From the NCBI GenBank assembly GCA_009760855.2, contig WPIO01000043.1, positions 3,398,588 to 3,462,587 of the forward strand: a DNA stretch of 64,000 bases. The letters run 5' to 3'. Below are positions 34,110 through 45,797 of the stretch, in pieces. Both the position numbers and the translations under genes were made by a program. The notes beneath the pieces were generated by a model. That model made no database searches and was not told where the DNA came from. It saw only the letters and a list, made by a program, of their open reading frames with translations. Within the stretch, counting starts at the first letter, position 1, and each line of letters opens with the position of its first letter. This stretch comes from Cristatella mucedo. Taxonomy: Eukaryota > Bryozoa > Phylactolaemata > Cristatellidae.

Positions 34110-35415
34110 CAATACATTAGTTATTGAACCCTCAGAGAACTCAATCTCTTTCCAGGCACTTTATAATTACCTAAAAGGAAGAATTGTCGCAAAGTTTGTG
34201 GTAATATGCTCAATGACAACAAGTATGACGTGGTTAGAGAAGACATGCACCAGTTCAGCATGCAAGTATGGTTATTGGCTGCATGCACCGTTTTAGCGTG
34301 CATAAGAACACGAAGGACTTATCACACGGATCCAACCAATGCTGTGAGAAAAAACTTGCTTAAGCTTCTTTTTAAATAAGGTCAAGTCAAGGGATGTCGT
34401 AACGCCAGTCGGAAGTGAGTTTCGTGCTTTGGGAGCACGTGAACTAGAGGCGTGCTTTCCAAGTAATTTGAGTTTCGTACTAGGCGGAGGTAAACGATTC
34501 TACTCCAAAAAGTGGGAGGTACGATGCTTACCCTGGTGGGCATTAGGTCTTCTAAATAGACAGGAGCCAATTAATACAGGGATCTTAAAGTGAGCAACAA
34601 AATCTTGAATTCGATGCACTTCTTGACTGTAAGCCAGTGCAGGTCAACGAGAAGTGGTGTGATGTGGGAACTGCGACGCTCACGACACCCTTGTCTAGCT
34701 GCAGAGTTTTGCACAAGCTTTAAGTGCCTGACTGCATAGCTCTGTAGACCAGCAGGCAGTGAGGTACAGATGTCGAGGCGGGACGTCACACATGATTAGG
34801 CTAATTTATCAATAGCGGTCCTGTAATTTAATAATTCTATGTATCTCAAAGTAGGCAGACTTGACTGTGAAGCTGACGTGGTTGTCTAATGAAAGGTCAC
34901 ATTGGAATAGGATACCCAAATTGCGTGCCGATTCTAAAAACGTGCTTGCAAAGCAGATTTGGGCATTAGGGTTTCTAATTAATGGATCGACTAAGTTTGC
35001 CTATAGCTAGTAAGTTAGTTATTATTAACATTCAGCTTAAGAAAGTTTGCTAGGATCCTCTTGCGGATGTCACTAATATATAAAGTAATGCAGATTGGTA
35101 AACGACGTGCTCGAGGGGTGGGAGGAATCAAAGCAAAAGTAAAAATGAGTGAGTGCCTTCTGTATTGATGTGAAAGTCCAAGTTGTGCCCGGCAATCACA
35201 TCGGCTGGAGGGAGAGCATAAACCGTGAAAAGAGCCGAGAATTAAGCAAAGAACTCTGAGGTAGCCGATACTTTAGTGGTTTCTTGGATGATCTTTGTCA
35301 ATTCACATAACTACTCCTGTCCCACTGAGATAGGACTTTGCATTGCAGTACCAGTGATGCCTATGCGAGGCAAGAGGCGCTCACAGGACTTAGCGATAGA
35401 TACAGATATCAAGGT
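34110..35415 (-). mobile_element. Family A LINE fragment downstream of the lipase gene
   Basis: It runs from the hairpin arm (CCTCAGAGAACTCAATCTC) through the RT connection domain (NSAARQGCRERRSSHITPLL on the minus strand) to RT motif regions near 35400. A SINE starts just after it, at about 35425. Confidence 0.75.
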
Positions 35416-35424
35416 TATACTTTT

Positions 35425-35550
35425 GAACCGTGGTCACCCAGGAGGTAAGGTGCTCCCTCTTTACGAACGATGTCGTAGCTTAATTCTTGCAGTGGACGAT
35501 CCTTCATTGCCATTTGCAAGTGCTGCTGTCCAAATGAGGCTGTTAAATCA
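35425..35550 (+). mobile_element. SINE type 1 copy
   Basis: GGAGGTAAGGTGCTCCCTCTT, TTCTTGCAGTGGACGATCC and AAATGAGGCTGTTAAATC follow type 1 order in sense; the B-box is damaged. Confidence 0.55.
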
Positions 35551-37819
35551 GCTCATCTGGTCTCTGCCTAGAACGAGGTACAGCTGGCCGGCAGCCTTGA
35601 AAAATGCTTTAAATTACAAAGATATTTTGAAGGAACTATGAATACGCTTTACTTGCATTAGTGGGAGCTGCAAAATTAATCACTGCAATTGCCAGAGACC
35701 CTTCAATTATAATTATCGAAACAACCTCTCATCAGAAGCTAGAGGTGATCGCCCCTCCGTATACCAATCAAGGTAACTTTGTTGCTACATAGGTGAGAGC
35801 ACGACGTTTGACTGTGCTTTTACCAGCCTCGGTGGGCGAGCAGCAAACGTAGACATGCATGCTTATTAGGACGACGCTAGCATGGCTGTCGTTAATGTCC
35901 ATGGTACGTTCGGGATAGTAGACGCACCATAGGTTGCACCACCAGCGTAGTCTAGTGATATCACCGTTCGATGCTATTACTGTTCGATGCAATCACCATC
36001 GTGGATATTACTGAACGCGATATCCTGATCGCTATCAAATGAAGTTCCTACTTGGTCTTGAAAGGGTGGTTTCAGATTTGGCTAACCTGTGGGCAACGAC
36101 ACCATAGTAATGGCAATCAGTTACTTTTTTATTATTTCCGCTCATCTTTAACCGTAAAAGAGAGCACGCAAAATCTGAAATCTTTTTAAATGATATATAA
36201 AATCGGTATAGAGCTCATGCATTCAATTAGCCGATGGAAATTTAGTTAAACAAAACACGATACCGATTTACAATTTGTATTGATATTTTCTCCGGTTCCC
36301 TACATTTTGATCAGTGCCGAATAGCTAGCCTCCAGAGAAATTGCTATTTAATGACAGCGCCTCTCTGGTCGAAGCCATCTACGGTACTGGGCGTGGCACG
36401 CTGACCCGCTAGATCCATTCTTAGCTGGCGTTCTCATGAAGTCCACTGCGATGGACTGCAGCAGCCAAGGACAATGCAACACTCCGCCGTAATATTGGCA
36501 TTCCATATCAAAGCAAAAGAAATCCTATAAGTAGTGCTGCTTTTTTTGCTTGCATATTGCACGCGGCAGTGCACTCTGTTACAAAATGTACTCACAAACT
36601 TACTTACAAACTAACTTACTTACTTACAAACAAACTTACGACAACGCTACAATTCCTATTACATACTAAGGCGTACTACGTTAAGTTCACACTCTCTAAA
36701 ACTGAAGCCGTTGCAAAGCGATCTCTGGCTAGGTTTGCAACCGCCTGAAATGGCCTAGTCAAATATCACTCTGCACTATGTAACGCCGAAGGCTCGGTGG
36801 AGTAGGCGTAGCCGGCAGCTTACCGAGCGCCGTAACCTACTGCCGAATGCGGTTCGGTGCGCTTCTACACGCAATAAGCTGGCCGCAACAAAATAAGTGT
36901 TTCTGGCGCTGACCTTCGTTTCGTTACTAAAGGGGGTGGCGAGTTCGCAGCGTGAATTGGAGAGCGAGCCACAAGATCAGGGAATTTTATTGAGCTTTAT
37001 TCACAAGCACGCAAAGTCGCTCCGCGTTTAGCTCAGATGTATCTCCACTCCTCGATGGCTCTCAACACCACAAGCACACTTGCGGGGGGGGGATTGAGTA
37101 TTACGTCCCCGAACTTAGGCTACCTACTTCTATTGCGGGGAGCAACCTAAATAAGATGGAGGAGATGGAACCAGATTATAGACCCTGACTGGAGAACTAG
37201 GAGTTGGCTTCCACCTTAACGACAGGGATACTTCAGACACTACAGCGAGCACTCTTGCTGTGGAAATACGTCCCCGTACTTAGGCTACCTGAGTCTATTG
37301 TAGTAAACGACACAAGCAAGACGGAGAAGCCCGAACAACTGGACTACCTCACACACCATACCGAACTACTTCTCGTTCGCATCGGCAAATCTAAATCCCG
37401 GGACCGCGTGCGTGTACACTCACACTGAATGCCAACACGAAAAGCAAGCCACGGGCGCTGTACGACCGTATTCGGCGGAGTCTTCGACCGAATTATCGAG
37501 GAGCTGCCTCGCTCTGCTCAGTCCATCGCAGGCGAACAGGCCGCCCTCCGCCCTCGCTTTCAGAGAAACTAGTCCGGCAACTATCGGGCGACGGCGTAGA
37601 AACTAGGCCGAAGACGAAGAAGAAACCCCCGAGCGAGCGTCGCCCTACCATTATATTGTTAGCCGGGACTATGGGTTCGACAAGCCAGCCGATGTCAGTC
37701 ACCTCATGATCTTACTACGACCGCTGCGTCCTCTTGCTCGCAGCTCGAGAACGCAAGTGCTCTTCAGCCAATTCTCCCGTCTTCACGAGAACCATTTATC
37801 ACGCCTGCTGCATCCTAGA
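35551..37819. other. No gene seen; mixed composition
   Basis: It includes an ACTT-type short repeat at about 36596-36645, a G-run near 37083, the 37095-37310 direct repeat and a CG-richer stretch at 37380-37780. No supported coding sequence. Confidence 0.35.
37095..37310. repeat. Diverged direct repeat, about 170-base period
   Basis: TACGTCCCCGAACTTAGGCT followed by ACCTACTTCTATTG (near 37102) recurs as TACGTCCCCGTACTTAGGCT with ACCTGAGTCTATTG (near 37267). Confidence 0.65.
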
Positions 37820-37970
37820 GGACGAAGGTGTGCCCTAAGAAAACTTAATCTCTATTCAAGTGCTTCACACATGCCGTAGGGCTCAAATCCACGACCTCGG
37901 TTTCAAATGCACTCACGCAGACCTCGATCCGGCTCCCTGCAATCAGGCCGGCAGCGAGTGGGGCTTATAA
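37820..37970 (-). mobile_element. SINE type 2 copy
   Basis: GCCCTAAGAAAACTTAATCTC with TATTCAAGTGCTTCAC is the LINE-like tail in antisense; GGGCTCAAATCCACGACCTC is the antisense B-box. Confidence 0.6.
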
Positions 37971-38155
37971 AACGCTCGCACACGCAAGGCAGAAGCAGGC
38001 ACGGGCCACTGCCACTGCTATGGTAATGACGTAGCAGCCGCTCCGACCGGCATATACTTGGCCTTTCGCAGGTGTCGCTACTTTACGGTTTACGGTGAGA
38101 CTAAGCTCTCCTGAAGGGAAGGTGCCCAATCCGGCTCACGGCTGCTTGACAAGCG

Positions 38156-38902
38156 TAATAATAATAATATTGAACTTGATAAAGCGCCCTCAGAGAACTT
38201 AATCTCTCTCTAGGCGCTTTACATTTGCTGCAAAGGGAATTGCAATTAAAATAGAGAGTAAAATCTGGCTTGATAAGCAAACAAAATGAATAACATGGTT
38301 AGGGGTGAAATGCAGATAGTCGGCATGCAAATGTGGTTAGTAGCAGCTTGCACAGTATCATCACTCATAGGCACATGTAGGACTAATCACAGGGACCCAA
38401 TATATGCTGTCCTAATTAGGTGTGTTTTTAAGTGCTTTTTAAATGTGGTCAGATCAGGGAATGTACTGACGCAGGTCGGGAGGAAGTTCCAGGCTTTAGG
38501 AGCATACGAACTAAATGCACGGTCTCCAAAGGATTTGAGGCTTGTACAGAGTATTGAAGACTGCCGGATTCCAAAAAGCTGGTGGTACGATGCTTGGCCT
38601 GATGGGGGGAGTATGTCGGAGAGATAGGCTGCAGCCGAAAAAATTAAGTGACCTAAAAGTGAGCAACGAAATCTTGAAGTCAACCCATTGCTTGACAGGT
38701 AGCATGTGCATATCGGCGAGAAGTGGAGTAAAGTGGCAACTGCAAGGCTCACGACAGACAAGCTAGCTGCGGAGTTTTGCACCAGCTGCAATCGCCGTAT
38801 CACACATGCTGGTAGGCCAGTAAGCAGTAAGTTTTAGACGGGATGTCGCGAATGCATGGATCAACTTAGATGTGGTATCCTGATCTAAACGAGCCCAAAT
38901 TG
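38156..38902 (-). mobile_element. Family A LINE 3' fragment, first of two joined pieces
   Basis: It has tail AATs, a well-kept hairpin, and the RT C-terminal frame (APKAWNFLPTCVSTFPDLTT on the minus strand). At about 38903 the sequence jumps back to an internal position of the same element. Confidence 0.8.
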
Positions 38903-40285
38903 CAGGTATTTCTAGACTGTTGGATTCCGAAAAGCGGGTGGTACGATGCTTAGCCTGATGGGGTAGTATATCTGTCAGATAGGCTGGAGCCATAGAATGA
39001 AGGGACCTAAAAGTGAGCGACAAAACCTTGAAGTCAATCCGTTGCTTGACTGGTAGCCAGTGCAGGTCGGCGAGAAGTGGAGTAATGTGGCAACTGCGAC
39101 GCTCACGACAGACAAGCCTAGCTGCAGAGTTTTGCACCAGCTGCAATCGCCTGATCGCACATGATGGTAGGCCAGCAAGCAGTGAGTTGCAGAAGTCGAG
39201 ACGGGATGTGACGAATGCATGGACCAACTTGGACGTGGTATGTTTATCTAAACAAGCCCTAATTTTAGCAATGTTATGAAGCTGAAAATAGGCGGATTTG
39301 ACTGTGGAGCTGATGTGGTCGTCTAACTAGAGGTCGCTTTGGAATATGACACCTAGATTTCGAACTGATTCAACTGGAGATATGCTGGCAGAGCCAATTT
39401 TGAGAGACAGCCTTTTCAATCTCTGGATCACACTGGGTTTTCCATAACTAGTAAGTTAGTTTTATCATCGTTAAGTTTTAGAAAATTTGCTGCCATCCAT
39501 GTGCGGATGTCATCAATGCATGCAGCTAGTGAGTTGAGAGAATTTGAGGTGCTCGAAGGCTGGGAGGGATCAAAGCAAAGGTACAACTGAATGTCATCTG
39601 CTTAGAAGTGAAAGCCTAGATTGTGCTTGGCAATCACATCAGCAAGAGGCAGAGTATAAACCGTGAAAAAACCGGACCTAGCACTGAGCCCCGAGGTACT
39701 CCATATTTCAGAGGTACTTCAGATGATCTTTTTCCATTCACGTCAATACTCTGGAGTCTCCCACTGAGATAGGACCTGAACCACTGCAGAGCAGTGCCAG
39801 TGATGCCCAGGGGAGATGAGAGGCGCTCTAGAAGAACTTTGTGATCGATGGTATCAAAGGCTGCCGAAAGATCAAGCAAAACAAGCAGAGACACTCTACA
39901 CATGTCTGCATTCCTAAGTAGGTCGTTGTATACCCGATGCAATGCTGACTCTGTGGTGTGATTAGCTCTAAAGCCAGACTGGAACTTACTTGCAAGGTGT
40001 GAGGTTTCGATATACGAGTTTAGCTGATCAGCCACGACCCGTTCCAGTGTCTTTGATAGGAATGGTAGAAGGGAGACTGTGCGGTAGTTGCTTAAGTTCT
40101 CTTGGTCTAGTGTAGCTTTCTTGAGAAGTGGCCTGACTACAGCTTTTTGAAAGGTGCTGGGACATGACCTGAGGCTAATGACATATTAATGATGTTGGTT
40201 ATGCATGGCAGCAGCAGATCAATGCAATGTAGGAGCAGGACAGTGAGAATAGGGTCCAGAGGACTTGTTGTCTTCTTTGATTGAT
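38903..40285 (-). mobile_element. Family A LINE RT fragment, second of two joined pieces
   Basis: It restarts inside the C-terminal RT region and runs through all RT motifs; the minus-strand frame 39634-40035 reads NHTTESALHRVYNDLL and VLLDLSAAFDTIDHK. It breaks off at about 40285, where SINE-like sequence follows. This is one of the best-preserved RT regions in the window. Confidence 0.82.
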
Positions 40286-40345
40286 ATAAAGGATCGCCTA
40301 CTGCAGGACGAACCCACGACCCCGGTCTGGAACAGTAAGCACGTT
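40284..40345 (-). mobile_element. Partial SINE type 1 at a LINE breakpoint
   Basis: AAAGGATCGCCTACTGCAGG with ACGAACCCACGACCCCGG (antisense B-box) begins exactly where the family A LINE copy stops. Confidence 0.6.
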
Positions 40346-41869
40346 CTCTTATGAGCTGAGACTGAGGGGCCAAGAAGCTATTACACCTGGTTGCAATCAC
40401 CTGCTTTTAAATACCCCGGAATCCGATTAAAGAATCTTAGACTAAATTCATCATTGCTTTAGTGCATGATAAGTTCTGAAATCATCATTCTTCATTAGGG
40501 TCTTTCGTTGTTCCTGTACCTAAACTCATAATTTGGTTTTTACTTTCGACGAATACCTTATTCATGTGGCATATATAGTGATAATCGGATTCATTGAATT
40601 CAGCGATAGAATTTAAGCGATAACTACTTCTTGAAATACAATATTTCTTTACGGCCCAGTTAGTTTTGTATCTAAATATATTCAACAATAAAAAAGCAAA
40701 GCTAGGCGTGAAGGCAAGACTTATACGAGGAAACTTCGCTGGTTCCAAAGCAACTTGACTGTCTAACATCTTGATTATTAATAAAATATCAATATAGACA
40801 AGGTACCACTTGAACCGAGTGTCAATGGTTTTCCTTCGGTTTTTCCAGCCAGTAGCGGTTCCCCGATACGAAATGTTTTGTTTTCACCTAAAAAATTCAT
40901 GCAAATATATGGTATAGTGTAGTCAGCTTACAACGTCAGGACTGAGAGTTTCCACGAGAAGAAATTTGTTTTTAAAGCACATTTTAAAGGTATTTCATAT
41001 TACTGACTCACATGCTGAAAAGTAGGATACCCGAAGTTAATTTGTTTCTTTAACTCTTACAATGCACGTGAGCGACTGTGCCGAGGCTCTTTTCAAATTT
41101 TGATGGACTAAGCAAACTGAGGCTGATTAATGCAGTATAGGAACCGATTTCGATTTAATGGTGACTGGTGTAATGGCCTTAAGCACTGTCGTACATGAAT
41201 AGTGCATTGATCAAGAATTGACTTTGTTATGGGACTATACACATGAATTATATTTTAATTCTAGGTTAATCTAGATACTTTTAACATCGCTCCTCGCTTA
41301 GGAAATGAGACATCTAAGAAAGACTCGCGGAAAGGTACTTACTTGACATTTTCTTTTTTATATATGTAAAACAATCAAAACTGTATTGCGAGCAAGTGAA
41401 CATTATAGCATTAATTCAGTTCTAGAATCTTTCACCAACTTCCGTCCCAAGTAATGAAGTAATCATTAAAAGTAATACGTTTATATAGCACCCTCGGATA
41501 TCCGAATCCCTTTCCATCAAATTTAAACATACAACCATTTTTACAGATTTTTCATGTATAGTGTATTAGTACACACGTAAATATTTTAGATCATTTCCTG
41601 CTTTTGCTGATGTCATTTCAACCACACAGAAATGACTTAGCTTTTTACTTTGCTTGATTATATGAATTGTACTAGTGCCCATAGGCATACGAGTGCCGTC
41701 CACAGTTAAGCCAATAACGCTTCTACTCAAATGCTGATAAATCTACTTTTTCAAGTATCTGTATGAAGCTTGCGTTTTCTTCGAGTGAAGTGCCATCTTT
41801 GTCAGAAAAGCGATATTTGAAAGGAGGGAAATACCTTTCAAGATTCTTATCTATAAGTTAATAAAATTC
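40346..41869. other. No gene seen, AT-rich
   Basis: No repeat or product recognised. The minus-strand frame at 40485-40769 (94 codons) has no known motif. Confidence 0.35.
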
Positions 41870-41998
41870 AGTTGTATAGCACCCCAAGAGAACTTAATCT
41901 CTGTTCAGGCGCTTCACCTATGCCTCGAGGGTTGAGCCCACGACCTCGGCCAGGCCTTAGTCGGGAGCACATTAACCGCTCGATCAAACCAGGCCGGA
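41870..41998 (-). mobile_element. SINE type 2 (tRNA-derived, family A LINE tail)
   Basis: On the minus strand: a tRNA-like head (TGATCGAGCGGTTAATGTGC), a B-box-like GGGCTCAACCC, and then a 3' part GCGCCTGAACAGAGATTAAG with GTTCTCTTGGGGTGCTATAC that matches the terminal hairpin region of family A LINEs. Confidence 0.65.
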
Positions 41999-42869
41999 TT
42001 TAGTTCTATATCTGTAACATTAATTGATATTTTGGGGGGGGGTGGAATATTTATGATAGTGCAGCCTCACTTAAAGATGATTTGGAAGAAAATATTTAAT
42101 GATAGAAGCAATAAATAAACTTGTCTATTAGGCTCTTTCGCGAAACTGTAATCTTAAGCCTTTTCAAGTGGATGTTTATCTAATTCATAGAAAAGACTAT
42201 TAGCGTGCAAACTTTAAAATCTTGGCTGGCCAGAATCTTGATGTCAACGCTATGAGGTCCACGTTTTTTACAATCTCGAAGTTGTTTCGATGAAAAAGGC
42301 GATTACCACGGAATAAACATAATACAATTGGTGATCTATAGAAAATATTGTAAAGCTGGGTTGCTTTGTAAGTATGGCACCTAAAATAGCTATTCAGAAT
42401 GGAATGAATTCACTCATCACCAGATAAGGTGTCTATATTCTACTAGATTTAGCTACTTTTCCCTGCGTTTTGTCTGTCTAATTAGTCCAATAGCATGCAC
42501 TTTGTTAAAAGAAATTTAAAGAGTCAATAGCATTCACGGTGCTCCAAATTTCTCTGGTAATGCTGAACTAAATGTCACTGAAATCATTTGGAAACTAGAA
42601 ATGGCCTGTCTTGAGTGCAGACGGGTCAGCGGCGCCAAAGGCTGACTAGAAGTGGGTCTGAAAATAGTGCCTACTTTTATCTAGGTCCAGGATAGTGATA
42701 ATTTGGGCATGACCACGCCCACAATGTAGGTCAACCCCAGCCATACTCACACCACTCCGCCCGGCCAACTGGAGCGCTCTTCATATAAGCTCGTTAGGCT
42801 CTTCATCCGGGCGTTATCAGCTAACTAAGCTCAGTTTAAATGCAACGGGTATGCTGCGGTCGTATTATT
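41999..42869. other. No gene seen
   Basis: Non-repetitive by eye, apart from a G-run near 42033. The block at 42610-42830 is GC-richer and unassigned. Confidence 0.35.
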
Positions 42870-43060
42870 AGCCGATTTAACAGCCTTGTTTGTATAGCGA
42901 CCGAAGAACCTTTAGACTATCACGTCAGGGGTTGACCACCACTTGCAGCTGCAATAAGGGATTGTCTAACCCATAATTCGTAACTATGAAATCGAGACCG
43001 AAGTCGCGAAATGCAGCCACCTCAACTAGTGTACAATCATGAATGACCCTCTAGCCCTGC
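42870..43060 (-). mobile_element. Degraded SINE type 1 copy
   Basis: TTAACAGCCTTGTTTGTATAGCGACC, then ACTATCACGTCAGGGG and ACCACTTGCAGCTGCAATAAGGGAT, ending CACCTCAACTAGTGTACAATC: the type 1 order in antisense. Confidence 0.55.
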
Positions 43061-43143
43061 AGCGAATCACTTTTAACTTGTGAGTCGGTCAGGTGGGAAA
43101 GCTATCACCTCTCACTCTCTCTCTCCCTCTCTGTCCTCTCCAG

Positions 43144-43431
43144 GAGTTCCGGAGCTGCTCACATGACGGCTGCCGCCACATCCTTATTTGGGCTCGCTCA
43201 CTTTCGTTGCCTGCGTATGATACAATTCAGCCGTCGTCAACATTACCACTGCTGGCTTATGGGCGCAATGCTAATCCTAGCCGTGCGGCTATGACCAACG
43301 AGCCTCTACAATATTATCTGACTAGGAGTCGTTCACAGGTCGCCATGCTCGGTACAGTTTGCTTTTATCGTACTGAATACTGCAATCAGCTGGAAGCGAT
43401 TTCTGCCCTCTGGCATCAAGAAGTATCAAAG
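43144..43431 (+). CDS. Candidate orphan internal exon of an unknown gene
   Basis: A long CT tract ends in cctctccag|GAG, and the segment ends at TCAAAG|gtgcgt, a good donor. The 288 bases between are exactly 96 codons and are open in only one of the three forward frames (EFRSCSHDGCRHILIW at the start, ALWHQEVSK at the end). I recognise no domain, and no partner exons were found within the window. It could be an exon of a gene downstream of the lipase, or a chance open frame next to a CT microsatellite. Confidence 0.3.
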
Positions 43432-43892
43432 GTGCGTTTCTGTGTTGAATGTATTGCAGACGAGCATATTTTTATAACCAGTCAGCTAGTTCAAGTTATT
43501 CCGTATTTTTAGTTTTCCTCAATTACCTCATTTTATCGAGCATTGTAGCTCTATACAGCCGAAATGCAATATGAATGTGTAATTTGACGATAATTTATTG
43601 AAATTAATAGATCTGAAACTGGTACATCTTGCTGTATAGCTGAATTTCAGGTATTGTCACCTACTACTAATGATTTATCACTGCTTTGATAAGCTTTGGA
43701 ACCACTTTGGCGGCCGTCCTCAATAGAAATCCAATGAATCTCTTGTTTTCTTCGTATTCTGAAACGTGAGGAGAAGCTCAATCAATATACATTGTATGGA
43801 AAATGAAACAACATGTTTCGGGTCCTGGGTTCACAAAAAATTTGTTTTCAGCTTTTCCATAACTCGCTACAAGATAGTCAATAATGAAAATG

Positions 43893-45010
43893 ATAATACA
43901 CTTAATATAGTACCCTCAGCTAACTGAATCTCTCCCTAGGCACTTTTCAATTTCTTTAAGGAAAGCGCAATAAAATAGTTAGTAATCGTACTTGAATAAA
44001 CTGTAGGAATAGCACGGTTAGGGGGTAAAATGCACAGGCTTCGCATGCTAGTACGGTTAGTGGCAGCATGCCCAGTGTAAGCGAACATGAGCACATACAG
44101 GACGAATCGCTTGGACCCACTAAATGCTGTCCAAACTAAATGCGTTTTTAGTTTCTTTTTAAATGTGGAAAAGTTAGGAGATGTGGTGACACAAGTCGGC
44201 AGCGAGTTCCGTGCTCTTTGAGCACACAAACTCAAGGCATGGTCTCCAAAGGATTTTAGATTTCTACGAAGTATAGTGAAAGAGTTAGATTCCCAATGGC
44301 GTGTGTAGAGAGGCTTAGCCTGGCGGGGCCGTACACCTGATAGGTTTGCTGAAGCCAAACAATCAAGGGATCTAAAAGTGAGTGACAAAACCTTGAAGTC
44401 GATGCTTTGCTGGACTGGGAGCCAGTGCAGGTCAGCGAGAAGAGGTGTGATGGGGCAACTACGATGCTCACGACAGACAAGCCTAATTGCAGTGTTTTGC
44501 ACAAGCTGTAAGCGCCTGTTTGAACAAGCCAGTAGACCAGCAAGCAGTGAGTTACACAAGTCAAGACGGAGCGTCAGAAATGCATGGACCATCTTAGATG
44601 TGGAATCCTTATCTAAACAAGCCCGATTTCATTTAGTAATGTTATGCATCTGAAAGTAGGCATGCTTGACTGTGGAGCTGATGTGGTTGTTTAAAGAAAG
44701 GTCACTTTGGAGCATGACGGTTCTGTTTTGTGTAGATTCAATGGGAAATATGCTGGCAGAACTGATTTTGAGCGTTATCCTTCACAACTGAATGTCGCTT
44801 GCACAGAAGTGAAAGCCTAAATTGTGCTTGGCAGTCAAATCGCCAAGAGGGAGAGTATACATCATGAAATGAATGAGACCTAGCAAAGATCCTTAAGGTA
44901 GCTCATACTTCCGAGGTTCTTTGCACGATCTTTGTCCGTTCACATCAGTACTTTGGAGTCTTACACGTAGATATGACCCGAACCATTACAATTGCAATGC
45001 AGTGGAAGTC
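43893..45010 (-). mobile_element. Family A LINE fragment left of the Polinton island
   Basis: The hairpin arm at about 43912-43950 is followed by a 218-codon minus-strand frame (LLADLHWLPVQQSIDFKVLS), then degraded RT motif regions up to about 45010. Confidence 0.8.
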
Positions 45011-45323
45011 TGACCAATACTAGTTTCGCACGGTCCCAGTAAAAACAGGTGCGTAGCGAGTTCCCTGAAAGTATTCAATTTTCAGGTGTGTCACATTTGG
45101 CCGACAAAGACTAGAACCATCTACAGTGAGAACTGACTCTTATCAGTATTAACCATACTGGCTGGGTAAGAATAAAGCAGAGCTATTTCTGAGCAATGAA
45201 TACCTACTAATCGCACTAAACAGGATTTCATAAACGGATGCGTTTGCATCGCTTCTTATATACAACTGCAGTGAGTGAATAGGATAGGGATTTCCAGCCC
45301 TTCTTAGCAGCCTTTACCTTAGT

Positions 45324-45784
45324 AATCATCGAGTTTTAGTACTAGCTACATATTGTTTTGCTATAATGTCGGAGTATTTTAAGTAAGTAATATTCTTTCC
45401 TCTAATATTCATACTATCTGTTGCTTTACCTTGAAACAGTTGTGTCATATTTTTTAGTAGTCCATAGTTAATACCTTTATAAGGTCTTAAATCACCGTAT
45501 ACAGTCCCGTCAGCAGAATTACCTGATATGCCAACAACATTCTTACAATTCAACTGTGATGTCATCTTTGCATCAGTCTTTGAAAGAAATCCTGATACAC
45601 TTGAAGCAGTTTCAAAATCACCTATAACATTTATAGCTATACTTCCTCCAAACTTTGAACTAAAACCGTAATCCGATCCTATTGCATCACCATCATCAAT
45701 GGGAAAACCTAAATTAGTTACTCTATTTCCATTTGCATTAGGATCACTGTAATTAGATCCATTATTCTTTCTAACTTTTTCCAT
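45324..45784 (-). CDS. Polinton-island hypothetical protein, 152 residues
   Basis: An uninterrupted frame on the minus strand starts with ATG at 45784 and ends with TGA. The start faces the start of the plus-strand gene at 45798, so the two are divergent with only 13 bases between the start codons. The product is rich in Gly, Asn, Ser and Asp (for example FSSKFGGSIAINVIGDF), with no membrane segment. I do not recognise the family. It is one of the few apparently intact frames of the island. Confidence 0.55.
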
Positions 45785-45797
45785 TCACTTATAATAT

